DNA from: Desulfovibrio sp.
Lineage (GTDB): Bacteria; Desulfobacterota; Desulfovibrionia; Desulfovibrionales; Desulfovibrionaceae
Reading direction: 5' to 3'
DNA: 48,745 nt
Assembly: GCA_031276785.1 (NCBI GenBank)
Contig: JAISMK010000039.1
Coordinates: forward strand, 1 to 48,745
In this document: piece after piece, positions 38,513-46,946 of the stretch
Layout of the letters: each line of letters opens with the position of its first letter
How positions within the stretch are numbered: position 1 is the stretch's first letter
Program-made: the position numbers and the translations under genes
The notes under the pieces: generated by a model
What the model was told of the DNA's origin: nothing
The model's database searches: none
What the model saw: the letters and a program-made list of their open reading frames with translations, nothing else

Positions 38513-38677
38513 CTAGTACCATGTACCACTTAAAACTGCGTTTTAAGTGGTAAGATCGCTGCGCCGAAAAGCGTGGTTTTCGGCTTGTTCCACCGCCTGC
38601 AGCGGCGCGCCGGGCTTAAAGCCCGGCGTTAGTACGCCGTAAATTTATCAGCAATTTTAAATGTTACAGCGTACTAG
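38513..38677 (+). repeat. Family C element, 165 bp, CTAG at both ends
   Basis: Same as 1388-1552 with few differences. Confidence 0.92.
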
Positions 38678-38681
38678 CCCG

Positions 38682-38805
38682 GCCGCGGCGAAAGCGTGAT
38701 TTCGCCTTGCCTCCGAAACGCTTCGCCTCCCGCCGCGACATCCTGTGCGCGGATTCCGATTCTCCATCATACATAAGCACATGTTTGCTTGAGAATCGGA
38801 ATAAC
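38682..38805. repeat. Family E element (second copy)
   Basis: gcggcgaaagcgtgatttcgccttgcctccgaaacgcttcgcc...gattccgattct...agaatcggaat. Confidence 0.78.
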
Positions 38806-38934
38806 GCGCCTGCCCTTTGAACTTGCCCCGGCGGCCGGAAAATACGGGCGCCCGATCCTCCTTGCCTCCGGCCCGACAAAAGAATAAGAAAGAAATAAAG
38901 CCGCAAAAATATTATCTTAAAAAAAGAGGTCGGG

Positions 38935-40305
38935 ATGGATCTTTACTCTCAGATCGTCAAACTGCTCAAAGATCCCGAAAGCGCTCTGTTTTTTAACATG
39001 CCTTTTGTGGGTATCACTATCTGTAATACCCAAGGCACAGTATTATGCGTCAATAAAACACATTCCACAATTACAGGAACAAGTGACTGGATTGGCAAAA
39101 ATTTTTATGATCTGGTGCGTAGCGGCTATGTTTCAGATTCATCAACAATAAAAATTATTGAAACAGAAAAAGAAATAATGCTTGAACAGCGACTTGGTAA
39201 TAATAAAAGCTACATTGTACGCGGATTTCCTGTTTTTAATCAGAATAACAAACTGTGCTATATCCTGTCATATCTGATGGACATTACTCAATTGCAGAAT
39301 ATGAAGGAAGATCTGGAGCGGATGCGCCGCAAAGTAAACTGCTTCCAATCCCTGGAAGCAAACAGAATCATCTTTCAGAGCCGAAAGATGCAGCAAATTG
39401 TCGATTGCGCTCAGACCATCGCCAATTCCGACGCGACTGTGCTAATTACCGGCGAATCGGGAGTGGGCAAGGAATCCATCGCCTCCATGATCCATTACCA
39501 CAGCTACCGCAAGGAAAACCCCTTCATCAAAATCAACTGCAACGCCATTCCGGCCTCCCTGCTGGAATCGGAGCTTTTTGGCTATGAGCCGGGCACCTTC
39601 ACCGGCGGCAACAAGCAGGGCAAAGCGGGACTGGTGGAACGGGCCGACACTGGCACCCTTTTCTTTGACGAAATCGGCGACATGCCTGTGGAATTGCAGG
39701 TCAAGCTGTTGCGGGTCCTGCAGGAAAGAGAAATCCGCCGTCTGGGCGGCTATCGGGATATCCGGGTGGATGTGCGTGTCATTGCCGCCACCAACGCCGA
39801 TCTGCCGACCCTGATCCGGGCCAGAAAGTTCCGCCAGGATCTCTATTACCGGCTGAACGTCATCCCCATCAACATGCCCTCCCTGCGGGAGCGCCCGGAG
39901 GACATTCCCGGCCTGGTCAGCCATTTTGCCGCCATCTTCAACGAAAAATACGGCAAGATTAAGGATTTTCGCCCCAGCGCTCTGGAGAGCCTGATGCGGA
40001 TGCCCTTCGAGGGCAATATCCGCCAGCTCAGAAACCTGGTGGAGCGGCTTTTCCTGCTCTCCCCCGCCGATGCCATTGAGGAGGAAGACGTGCTCAAGGC
40101 TACGGCCGACGACGGCAGGGGCAAAAAAACCTTGCCGGAACCTTCCTCCGACAACCTCAAGGCCGTCCTGAAAAACCAGGAAATGGAGCTGCTCCGCTCC
40201 TTGTTCCTGCAATACCGAAGCAGCTACAAAATAGCCGCCCTGCTGGGGGTGAACCAGTCCACCGTCTGGCGCAAGCTGAAAAAGTACGGCCTGCTGCGCA
40301 AATGA
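38935..40305 (+). CDS. PAS-domain sigma54-type AAA+ transcriptional activator with TyrR-like HTH
   Basis: GESGVGKE Walker A; ELFGYEPGTFTGG; GTLFFDEIGDMP; RQDLYYRLNVIPINMPSLRERPEDI; C-terminal SSYKIAALLGVNQSTVWRKLKKYGL. Confidence 0.92.
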   Translation: MDLYSQIVKLLKDPESALFFNMPFVGITICNTQGTVLCVNKTHSTITGTSDWIGKNFYDLVRSGYVSDSSTIKIIETEKEIMLEQRLGNNKSYIVRGFPVFNQNNKLCYILSYLMDITQLQNMKEDLERMRRKVNCFQSLEANRIIFQSRKMQQIVDCAQTIANSDATVLITGESGVGKESIASMIHYHSYRKENPFIKINCNAIPASLLESELFGYEPGTFTGGNKQGKAGLVERADTGTLFFDEIGDMPVELQVKLLRVLQEREIRRLGGYRDIRVDVRVIAATNADLPTLIRARKFRQDLYYRLNVIPINMPSLRERPEDIPGLVSHFAAIFNEKYGKIKDFRPSALESLMRMPFEGNIRQLRNLVERLFLLSPADAIEEEDVLKATADDGRGKKTLPEPSSDNLKAVLKNQEMELLRSLFLQYRSSYKIAALLGVNQSTVWRKLKKYGLLRK

Positions 40306-40378
40306 CTTGGCCTCCTTTTGAACAACAGGCTACGCGCCGGGACGGACTTTCTCCGCATCCTGTCAGATCTGTTCAACT

Positions 40379-40408
40379 CTGGAGCAATTTTTCTCTGAAT
40401 TGCTCCAG
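40379..40408. repeat. Short TIR-type palindrome (ctggagcaatt...aattgctccag)
   Basis: Perfect 11-bp inverted repeat resembling the GAGCAATT termini of the other elements. Confidence 0.7.
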
Positions 40409-40505
40409 CCGCAAAAAAAACCTTGACTTTTCCCCCGGCCGGACCAAAGATGGCTTCGCGTCTCCACTTCTCCGCCCTGCCGGACAAACCCTTTCAGGAA
40501 CAGCC

Positions 40506-40595
40506 ATGACCGCTGTCGCCTCCCTTCGCTCTTCAGCCTCCTGGCGCGCTTGGTGGCCTGGGCCTGCCCGTGGTCTTCCGGAGGATGCGCACTGA
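40506..40595 (+). CDS. trpL: trp operon leader peptide (attenuator)
   Basis: 29-aa ORF MTAVASLRSSASWRAWWPGPARGLPEDAH with three Trp codons within five positions, directly upstream of a terminator hairpin and trpE. Confidence 0.8.
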   Translation: MTAVASLRSSASWRAWWPGPARGLPEDAH

Positions 40596-40620
40596 TTTTC
40601 CCTTCTTCACGCAGCCTTCC

Positions 40621-40650
40621 GGGCCGCGGGCACTGCTCGCGGCCCTTTTT
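40621..40650 (+). terminator. trp attenuator terminator
   Basis: GGGCCGCGGG-CACTG-CTCGCGGCCC followed by TTTTT; competing pairing gcccgtgg (40566-40573) with ccgcgggc (40624-40631). Confidence 0.8.
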
Positions 40651-40711
40651 GCGTTATGGGCCGGATACCTGCCGCCGGGCGTCAACCCCTCAACCCGCAA
40701 AGAGCAACGCC

Positions 40712-42148
40712 ATGAACATCCGCCTGGAACAGACCTGCGCCTTTCTGGAAAGCGATGTGGAAACGCCCATCAGCCTTTTTCTGCGCCAGATCGGCCCGGA
40801 ACAGGGCATCCTGCTGGAAAGCGCGGAGGTGGACGGGCGTTGGGGTCGCTACAGCATTGTGGCCGGCGATTTTCTCCTTCGCCTGCACTGCCGGGGCGGC
40901 CTTCTGGATCTGGATGTGGCAGATCCTCGCTTGGAACCCTTGCGCATCCTGGCGGGCAAACCCTTTCCGGAGGGTCTGCGGGCCGTGATGCAGGCCCTGG
41001 AAATCGTCCCCGCAGCGGCGCGGAGCGGTAAAGGAGGCCCCTTTCCCCCCATTACCCGCGCCCTGTACGGATATTTCGGCTACGGCGCCGCCGGCCTGTT
41101 GGAACCCAAGCTGGCCGGGCCCCTGCCGCCGCGGGAAGCCGAAGCCTGCCTGGTGCTGCCGGGCAGCCTGACTCTGTTCGATCACAACTATAACCGCGTC
41201 TGCCGCCTCTTCCTCCGGGGAGCCGCAGCCCCGGACGGCGCGGCGGCCAAGGCCGACACCGAGGCCCTGCCCGCCGGCATCGGCCCGGCGCGCGCGAACA
41301 TGGAAAAAACCGCCTACCTGGAGATGGTCCGTCGCATTCAAGAGCGCATCCGCCGGGGCGAGGCCATCCAGGTGGTTCCTTCCATCGGCTTCGACGCTCC
41401 CTTCCAGGGGGAGCCCTTTACCGTCTACCGGCGGCTCCGGCTAATTAATCCCTCGCCCTACATGTTTTTCATGCGTCTGCCGGATCTTGTCCTCATGGGA
41501 TCCTCTCCGGAGGTCATGGTCAGTTGCGAAGCCGGAAGGCTCCGCCTCTGCCCCATTGCAGGAACCCGGCCCCGCGGGGCCGGACAGGAGGAAGACAACC
41601 TGTTTGAGGAGGATCTGATCCGCGACCCCAAGGAGCAGGCGGAGCATGTGATGCTGGTGGATCTGGGCCGCAACGATCTGGGCCGGGTGGCCGCGCCCGG
41701 AAGCGTCCATTTGGAGCGGTACATGGAAGTGGAGCGGTTTTCCCATGTCATGCATCTGACCTCGTATATCCGGGCGGATCTCGCTCCGGGGCACGACGCC
41801 CTGGATGTGCTGACCGCCGCCTTCCCGGCGGGCACGGTTAGCGGCGCGCCCAAAATCCGGGCTATGGAAATCATCGCCGCCGAGGAACCATCCCCGCGCG
41901 GACCTTATGCCGGGGCCATAGGCTGGTTAGGCCTGGATCGGGACAGTGTGCATATGGATACAGGCATCGCCATCCGCAGCCTCTGGATGCGCGGCGGCCG
42001 CGTTTTCTGGCAGGCGGGAGGCGGGGTGGTCTTCGACTCCTCGCCTGAAAACGAATGGAAGGAAATCAACAACAAGGCGGGCGCGATGCTGGCCGCCATC
42101 GCCGGATCCCACAGCCGGGCAGGAGGGTCCCATGTTTCTGATTATTGA
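40712..42148 (+). CDS. trpE: Anthranilate synthase component I
   Basis: INPSPYMFFMRLPDLVLMGSSPEVMV; PIAGTRPRGAGQEED; FPAGTVSGAPKIRAMEII. Confidence 0.96.
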   Translation: MNIRLEQTCAFLESDVETPISLFLRQIGPEQGILLESAEVDGRWGRYSIVAGDFLLRLHCRGGLLDLDVADPRLEPLRILAGKPFPEGLRAVMQALEIVPAAARSGKGGPFPPITRALYGYFGYGAAGLLEPKLAGPLPPREAEACLVLPGSLTLFDHNYNRVCRLFLRGAAAPDGAAAKADTEALPAGIGPARANMEKTAYLEMVRRIQERIRRGEAIQVVPSIGFDAPFQGEPFTVYRRLRLINPSPYMFFMRLPDLVLMGSSPEVMVSCEAGRLRLCPIAGTRPRGAGQEEDNLFEEDLIRDPKEQAEHVMLVDLGRNDLGRVAAPGSVHLERYMEVERFSHVMHLTSYIRADLAPGHDALDVLTAAFPAGTVSGAPKIRAMEIIAAEEPSPRGPYAGAIGWLGLDRDSVHMDTGIAIRSLWMRGGRVFWQAGGGVVFDSSPENEWKEINNKAGAMLAAIAGSHSRAGGSHVSDY

Positions 42149-43823
42149 TAATTACGATTCCTTTACCTACAATCTGGTCCAGGCCTTTTACGGCCTGGGG
42201 GTCACGCCCCATACGGCCCGCAATGACGACTACGCCCTCCTGGCCTACGCCCGGGATCCCGCTCTGGAGGGAGTCTGCATCTCTCCTGGCCCGGGGCATC
42301 CCGACGATGCCGGGCTGTGCCTGGAGTTTCTGTCCGCCTTGCCGCCTTCCGTGCCTGTCCTGGGAGTCTGCCTGGGGCACCAGGTGCTGGGCCGCTTTGC
42401 CGGAACTCCGGTGGTGGTGGGACCGCGCATAATGCACGGCAAGGCCTCGGATATCCTGCACGACGGCCGGGGGCTGTTCCTCGGCCTGCCCAACCCCCTG
42501 CGGGCGGGGCGCTACCACTCCCTGCTGGTGCTGGCCGAACAAGCCGCCATTCCCCTGCGGATCACAGCCCGCACGGCGGAAAACGAGGTGATGGCCCTGG
42601 CCTTTCCAGACCGGCCCTGGGTTGGAGTGCAGTTTCACCCGGAATCAGTGCTGACTCCAGACGGAATGCGTCTGCTGGGAAACTTTACGGCCGGCCTCCG
42701 AGAGGACTCCGCGGAGCGGACCCCGCCCTCCCCGGATCAGGAAGAAAGCTCCACCCCCTACCCCCTGTCGGCCATCATCGACACCCTGGCCAGGGGTGAG
42801 AACCTGCCGCCGATCATGGCCCGGGCTGGTTTTTCCCGGCTGATGGACGGAGAAATGACTCCGGCCCAGGCCGGCGCTTTTCTTCTGGGGTTGCGGGCCA
42901 AGGGAGAAACCCCGGAGGAGATGGGCGAGGCCGTGGAGGCCATCCTGGACCGGGCCGTGCCGGTACGCCTGCCCCAGGACATGCTGGCGCTGGATGTGGT
43001 GGGCACAGGGGGAGACGGCCGCTTCTCCTTCAACTGCTCCACCGGCACGGCCCTGACTCTGGCTGCCCTGGGGCACCGCATCGTCAAGCACGGCAACCGC
43101 TCCGTCTCTTCCCGCTGCGGCAGCGCGGACGTGCTGGAAGGCCTGGGCTTCGATCTGGAACTGGCGCCGGAGGATGTTCCAGCCAGGATCGCGCAAGACG
43201 GTTTCGTCTTTCTTTTCGCCCCCCGCTTCCACCCGGCCTTCCGGCACATTATGCCCATCCGCCGGGAACTGGGGGTACGCACTTTTTTCAACATCATGGG
43301 GCCCCTGGTCAACCCGGCCCGGCCCGGCCTGTGCTTTCTGGGAGTGGCCAAGGCGGACCTGGTACCCCTGGTGGCGGGCGCCCTGGCCCGCATGGGGGGC
43401 CGCTCCGGGGCGGTGGTGTACGGAGCCGGAGGCTATGATGAACTGACCACCCTGGGGCCGGCCCAGGTGGCCTTCGTGCGCGGAGGCGAAGTCCGCTTCA
43501 GCACCCTGGACCCGGCGGAATACGGCTTTGCGGTCTGCGACCCGGCGGACCTGGCCGTGGACGGTCCGGAACAGGGCACGGCCATCCTCCGGGCGCTTCT
43601 GGACGGGAAAGGCCCTGAAGCCATGCGCCAGATGTTGGCCTTGAACACCGGCTTCGGCCTGCACCTCCTGCGGCCGGAACAGCCCCTGGCCGCCTGCATG
43701 GCCGAGGCCAAGCAGGCGGTGGCCTCCGGCGCGGGAGGAACCTGTCTGCGCCTCCTTCTGGAGCGGGAACAGGAAAGGCGGAGGGAAAAAGGACGGCGGC
43801 TGAGTCCGGGCGAGGCGGCCTGA
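42132..43823 (+). CDS. trpGD: Fused anthranilate synthase component II / anthranilate phosphoribosyltransferase
   Basis: GATase motifs LGVCLGHQ and VQFHPES, then TrpD DVVGTGGDGRFSFNCST...KHGNRSVSSRCGSADVLE in one ORF. Confidence 0.95.
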   Translation: MFLIIDNYDSFTYNLVQAFYGLGVTPHTARNDDYALLAYARDPALEGVCISPGPGHPDDAGLCLEFLSALPPSVPVLGVCLGHQVLGRFAGTPVVVGPRIMHGKASDILHDGRGLFLGLPNPLRAGRYHSLLVLAEQAAIPLRITARTAENEVMALAFPDRPWVGVQFHPESVLTPDGMRLLGNFTAGLREDSAERTPPSPDQEESSTPYPLSAIIDTLARGENLPPIMARAGFSRLMDGEMTPAQAGAFLLGLRAKGETPEEMGEAVEAILDRAVPVRLPQDMLALDVVGTGGDGRFSFNCSTGTALTLAALGHRIVKHGNRSVSSRCGSADVLEGLGFDLELAPEDVPARIAQDGFVFLFAPRFHPAFRHIMPIRRELGVRTFFNIMGPLVNPARPGLCFLGVAKADLVPLVAGALARMGGRSGAVVYGAGGYDELTTLGPAQVAFVRGGEVRFSTLDPAEYGFAVCDPADLAVDGPEQGTAILRALLDGKGPEAMRQMLALNTGFGLHLLRPEQPLAACMAEAKQAVASGAGGTCLRLLLEREQERRREKGRRLSPGEAA

Positions 43824-43910
43824 TTCCAATTCTATTTTAAAAATCGCGCCCGCGTAGCGGCCGGGCGGACGGGAGAGCTCTTCTTCCCGGGCGAAAGGAG
43901 AACCGAGAAT

Positions 43911-44693
43911 ATGCTGAAAGAATTCCGCGCGGCCCAGTTGCCCGCCGTGGAGCGCCTCCGCGCTCTGGAAAAGGCCGGCATCCTGCCCCCGCCCCATCCG
44001 GCGCCCCGCCCGCCCTTCGCTGCCCGGTTAAGCGGGAAAGGGGCGATCATCGCCGAATACAAGCGAGCCTCTCCTTCCGCCGGACCTCTCAATCTGGCCG
44101 TTTCTCCGGAAGAAATGGCCTACGCCTATGCCGCGGGCGGCGCCGCCGCCATTTCCGTGCTGACGGAAGAGCGGCACTTCCAGGGGCGCCTCGCCTATTT
44201 GGAGCGCATGAGCGCCCCGGGCCTGCCCCTGTTGCGCAAGGATTTTTTAATCCACCCCCTCCAGGTGCGGGAAACGGCAGCCACGCCGGCATCATCCCTG
44301 CTGCTCATCGTGCGCCTGCTGCAAGCCGGCGAGCTGACGGCCATGCTGCTGGCGGCGCAGGCCGCGGGCCTGGAGGCCGTGCTGGAAATTTTCGACAGCG
44401 CCGACCTTTGGCAGGCGCGCCGGGCTCTTGCGGACACAGGGACATCCCCCGCCGTCATCCAGGTCAACAGCCGGGATTTGCGCACCCTGGCCGTGGACGC
44501 TGCCCTGGCCCGCGCCTTGATCCGCCGCCGGGAACCGGGGGAAATCTGGATTTCCGCCAGTGGCGTCCACTGCCGGGAAGAAGTGGAAGAACGGCGGGAT
44601 CTGGGCTTTAACGCGATCCTCATCGGATCTTGCCTGATGTCCGCCCCGGACCCCCGCGCCGCCTTGGCGGCCCTGGCCGGAGGCGGGCCGTGA
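43911..44693 (+). CDS. trpC: Indole-3-glycerol phosphate synthase
   Basis: AIIAEYKRASPSAG; LLRKDFLIHPLQV; VNSRDLRTL. Confidence 0.94.
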   Translation: MLKEFRAAQLPAVERLRALEKAGILPPPHPAPRPPFAARLSGKGAIIAEYKRASPSAGPLNLAVSPEEMAYAYAAGGAAAISVLTEERHFQGRLAYLERMSAPGLPLLRKDFLIHPLQVRETAATPASSLLLIVRLLQAGELTAMLLAAQAAGLEAVLEIFDSADLWQARRALADTGTSPAVIQVNSRDLRTLAVDAALARALIRRREPGEIWISASGVHCREEVEERRDLGFNAILIGSCLMSAPDPRAALAALAGGGP

Positions 44694-45379
44694 GCGCCCG
44701 GGAAAAGACCCTGCCCCTGAAGGTCTGCGGCCTGACCAGGGCCGAAGACGTGCGCCTCTGCCTGGAACTGGGGGTCCGCTTCACCGGTTTTATCTTCGCT
44801 CCGGCAAGCCCTCGCCGCCTCAGTCCGGAGGCGGCGAGGGCCCTGCCCCGGGGCGGGGCCGCGCGGGTGGGGGTTTTTGCCGGACAGGAGGCGGCGGAAG
44901 TTGAGCGGATTTTGGCTGTGGCCCGTCTGGACTACGCCCAACTGCACGGCGGCGAGGCTGAGGACTTCTGCCGCGCCCTGGGGCCGGATAGGGTGATCAA
45001 AACCATCTGGCCGGAACGGCTGGCGAGAGGGGCCGCCCCCTTCCGCCTGGAGGATCTGGAGGCCGAATGCGCCCGCTTTGCCCCTGTCTGTTCCTTTTTC
45101 CTGCTGGATGCCGGCCTGGGCGGCGGCGGCAGCGGCACGGCCCTGGCCTGGGAAGCCCTGAAGGGCTTTGTTCCCCCCCGTCCCTGGCTCCTGGCGGGGG
45201 GCCTTGGGCCTGACAATCTTCCCCTGGCCCTGGCAGCCTGCGCCCCTTGGGCGTTGGACTGCAATTCCGGAGTGGAAGACGCCCCGGGCAGAAAAAACGA
45301 AAAAAAACTGCGGGCTGCGGCAGCGGCCCTGCTCCAGGCTACGGCGTCTCCTTCCAATTTTAGGTTAAAAACACGTTAA
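44690..45379 (+). CDS. trpF: Phosphoribosylanthranilate isomerase
   Basis: LKVCGLTRAEDVRLCLELGVRFTGFIFAPASPR; GTG start overlaps the trpC stop; C-terminal SNFRLKTR encoded by repeat E-like sequence. Confidence 0.92.
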   Translation: MSAREKTLPLKVCGLTRAEDVRLCLELGVRFTGFIFAPASPRRLSPEAARALPRGGAARVGVFAGQEAAEVERILAVARLDYAQLHGGEAEDFCRALGPDRVIKTIWPERLARGAAPFRLEDLEAECARFAPVCSFFLLDAGLGGGGSGTALAWEALKGFVPPRPWLLAGGLGPDNLPLALAACAPWALDCNSGVEDAPGRKNEKKLRAAAAALLQATASPSNFRLKTR

Positions 45380-45413
45380 TTTTCAACCAGCGCTTTCATA
45401 CGAGGAAACCTTT

Positions 45414-46601
45414 ATGCCAAAAGGATATTTCGGCCCCTTCGGCGGCCGGTACGTTCCCGAACTGCTGATCCCTCCCCTGGAAGAATTGGATGACGCCTGC
45501 GCCGCCATCCTGCCTTCTCCAGCCTTCCAGCAGGAGCTTGACCTCCTGTTGCGGACCTACGCTGGCCGGGAAACGCCCCTGACCCTCTGTCCCACCCTGT
45601 CCCGGCGACTGGGCTTTCAGCTCTGGCTGAAGCGGGAGGATTTGCTGCATACCGGCGCGCACAAGATTAACAACACTCTGGGCCAGGCTCTGTTGGCCCG
45701 GCGGATGGGCAAGACCGCCCTGGTGGCGGAGACCGGCGCTGGCCAGCACGGAGTGGCCACGGCGGCGGCGGCCGCCCGCCTGGGCCTGTCCTGCACGGTG
45801 TTCATGGGAGAAGAAGACGTACGTCGCCAAGCCCCCAATGTCGCTCGCATGCGACTTTTGGGGGCCGAGGTCCGCCCGGTGGCGGCAGGGACAAAAACCC
45901 TGAAGGACGCCATCAACGAAGCCCTGCGCTTCTGGATCGCCCGGCAGCGCACCACCCACTACTGCTTCGGCACTGCCGCCGGCCCCCATCCTTTTCCCAC
46001 TCTGGTGCGGGATCTGCAAAGCGTTATAGGCAGGGAGACCATGGCCCAATGCCGCAACGCCTTCGGCGCCTTGCCGGATGTGGTTGTGGCCTGCGTGGGA
46101 GGCGGATCCAACGCCATCGGCATGTTCTTCCCCTTCACCCGAAATCCGGAGGCGGCCTCCGTGCGTCTGGTGGGCATAGAGGCCGGAGGGAGCGGAGAAC
46201 CCGGCTGCCACACCTCAGCCCCCCTCAACCTGGGATCCCCCGGTGTGCTGCACGGGCAGCATTCCATGCTGCTGCAGGACAGGGACGGACAGATTTTGCC
46301 CTCCCATTCCGTTTCGGCCGGGCTGGATTACCCGGGGGTAGGTCCCGAGCATGCGCATTTCCAGGCAGCCGGACTGGCGGAATACCACATCGTTGTGGAT
46401 CGGAGCGCTCTGGCCGCCTTTGCCGCTCTCTGCCGGAGCGAAGGCATCCTTCCCGCCCTGGAATCCTCCCACGCCCTGGCCTGGGTTCTGGACAACGCCG
46501 ACGCTCTGCCCGAGGGCGGGCAGGTGGTGGTCAACCTATCCGGACGGGGAGATAAGGACATGGACATCATCCGGGAACATCTGCCCTCCCTCGGCCTGTA
46601 A
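45414..46601 (+). CDS. trpB: Tryptophan synthase beta chain
   Basis: FGGRYVPELLIPPL; LKREDLLHTGAHKINNTLGQ; AETGAGQHGVA; VGGGSNAIGMF. Confidence 0.97.
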   Translation: MPKGYFGPFGGRYVPELLIPPLEELDDACAAILPSPAFQQELDLLLRTYAGRETPLTLCPTLSRRLGFQLWLKREDLLHTGAHKINNTLGQALLARRMGKTALVAETGAGQHGVATAAAAARLGLSCTVFMGEEDVRRQAPNVARMRLLGAEVRPVAAGTKTLKDAINEALRFWIARQRTTHYCFGTAAGPHPFPTLVRDLQSVIGRETMAQCRNAFGALPDVVVACVGGGSNAIGMFFPFTRNPEAASVRLVGIEAGGSGEPGCHTSAPLNLGSPGVLHGQHSMLLQDRDGQILPSHSVSAGLDYPGVGPEHAHFQAAGLAEYHIVVDRSALAAFAALCRSEGILPALESSHALAWVLDNADALPEGGQVVVNLSGRGDKDMDIIREHLPSLGL

Positions 46602-46646
46602 TTCCAATTCCAGGTTTAAAATGCGTTAATTTTTTAACCTGAAATT
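46599..46646 (+). repeat. Family E-like short hairpin after trpB
   Basis: taattccaattccaggtttaaaatgcgttaattttttaacctgaaatt. Confidence 0.7.
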
Positions 46647-46767
46647 GCTCTAACTTTGAAAAATTTGGACTGCCCGGCAGGGATTTGCCTGCGAATCCTT
46701 GCCGCGAAAGGCTCGCAGGCGAGCTTTGCCCGCCGTTAAGCAACCATCTCAAAGCGAAATTGGTCTA
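46645..46767 (+). repeat. Family A element in the trpB-trpA gap
   Basis: aactttgaaaaatttggactgcccggcagggatttgcctgcgaatccttgccgcgaaaggctcgcaggcgagctttgcccgccgttaagcaa...ggtcta. Confidence 0.9.
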
Positions 46768-46921
46768 AGGAAACGCTGATTTATTCCGCTTGGACTGCGT
46801 TACTCGTTCTTTTTGCAGAGGGGCAGAACGGAAGAGTCCAGCCCCTCTGCAAAAAGAATTCGCGCCTTGCCAAACGAAAAAACTCAGCGTTTCCGAAATC
46901 CATTTAATCAGCGCTTCCCTA
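46766..46921 (+). repeat. Family D element, 156 bp, in the trpB-trpA gap
   Basis: Near-identical to 17421-17576. Confidence 0.92.
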
Positions 46922-46946
46922 AATAACTGCAAAAGGATAAAAAATC

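Noticed and set aside
42645-43997. 450-aa antisense ORF opposite trpGD
   Set aside because: Sense strand encodes conserved TrpG and TrpD motifs.
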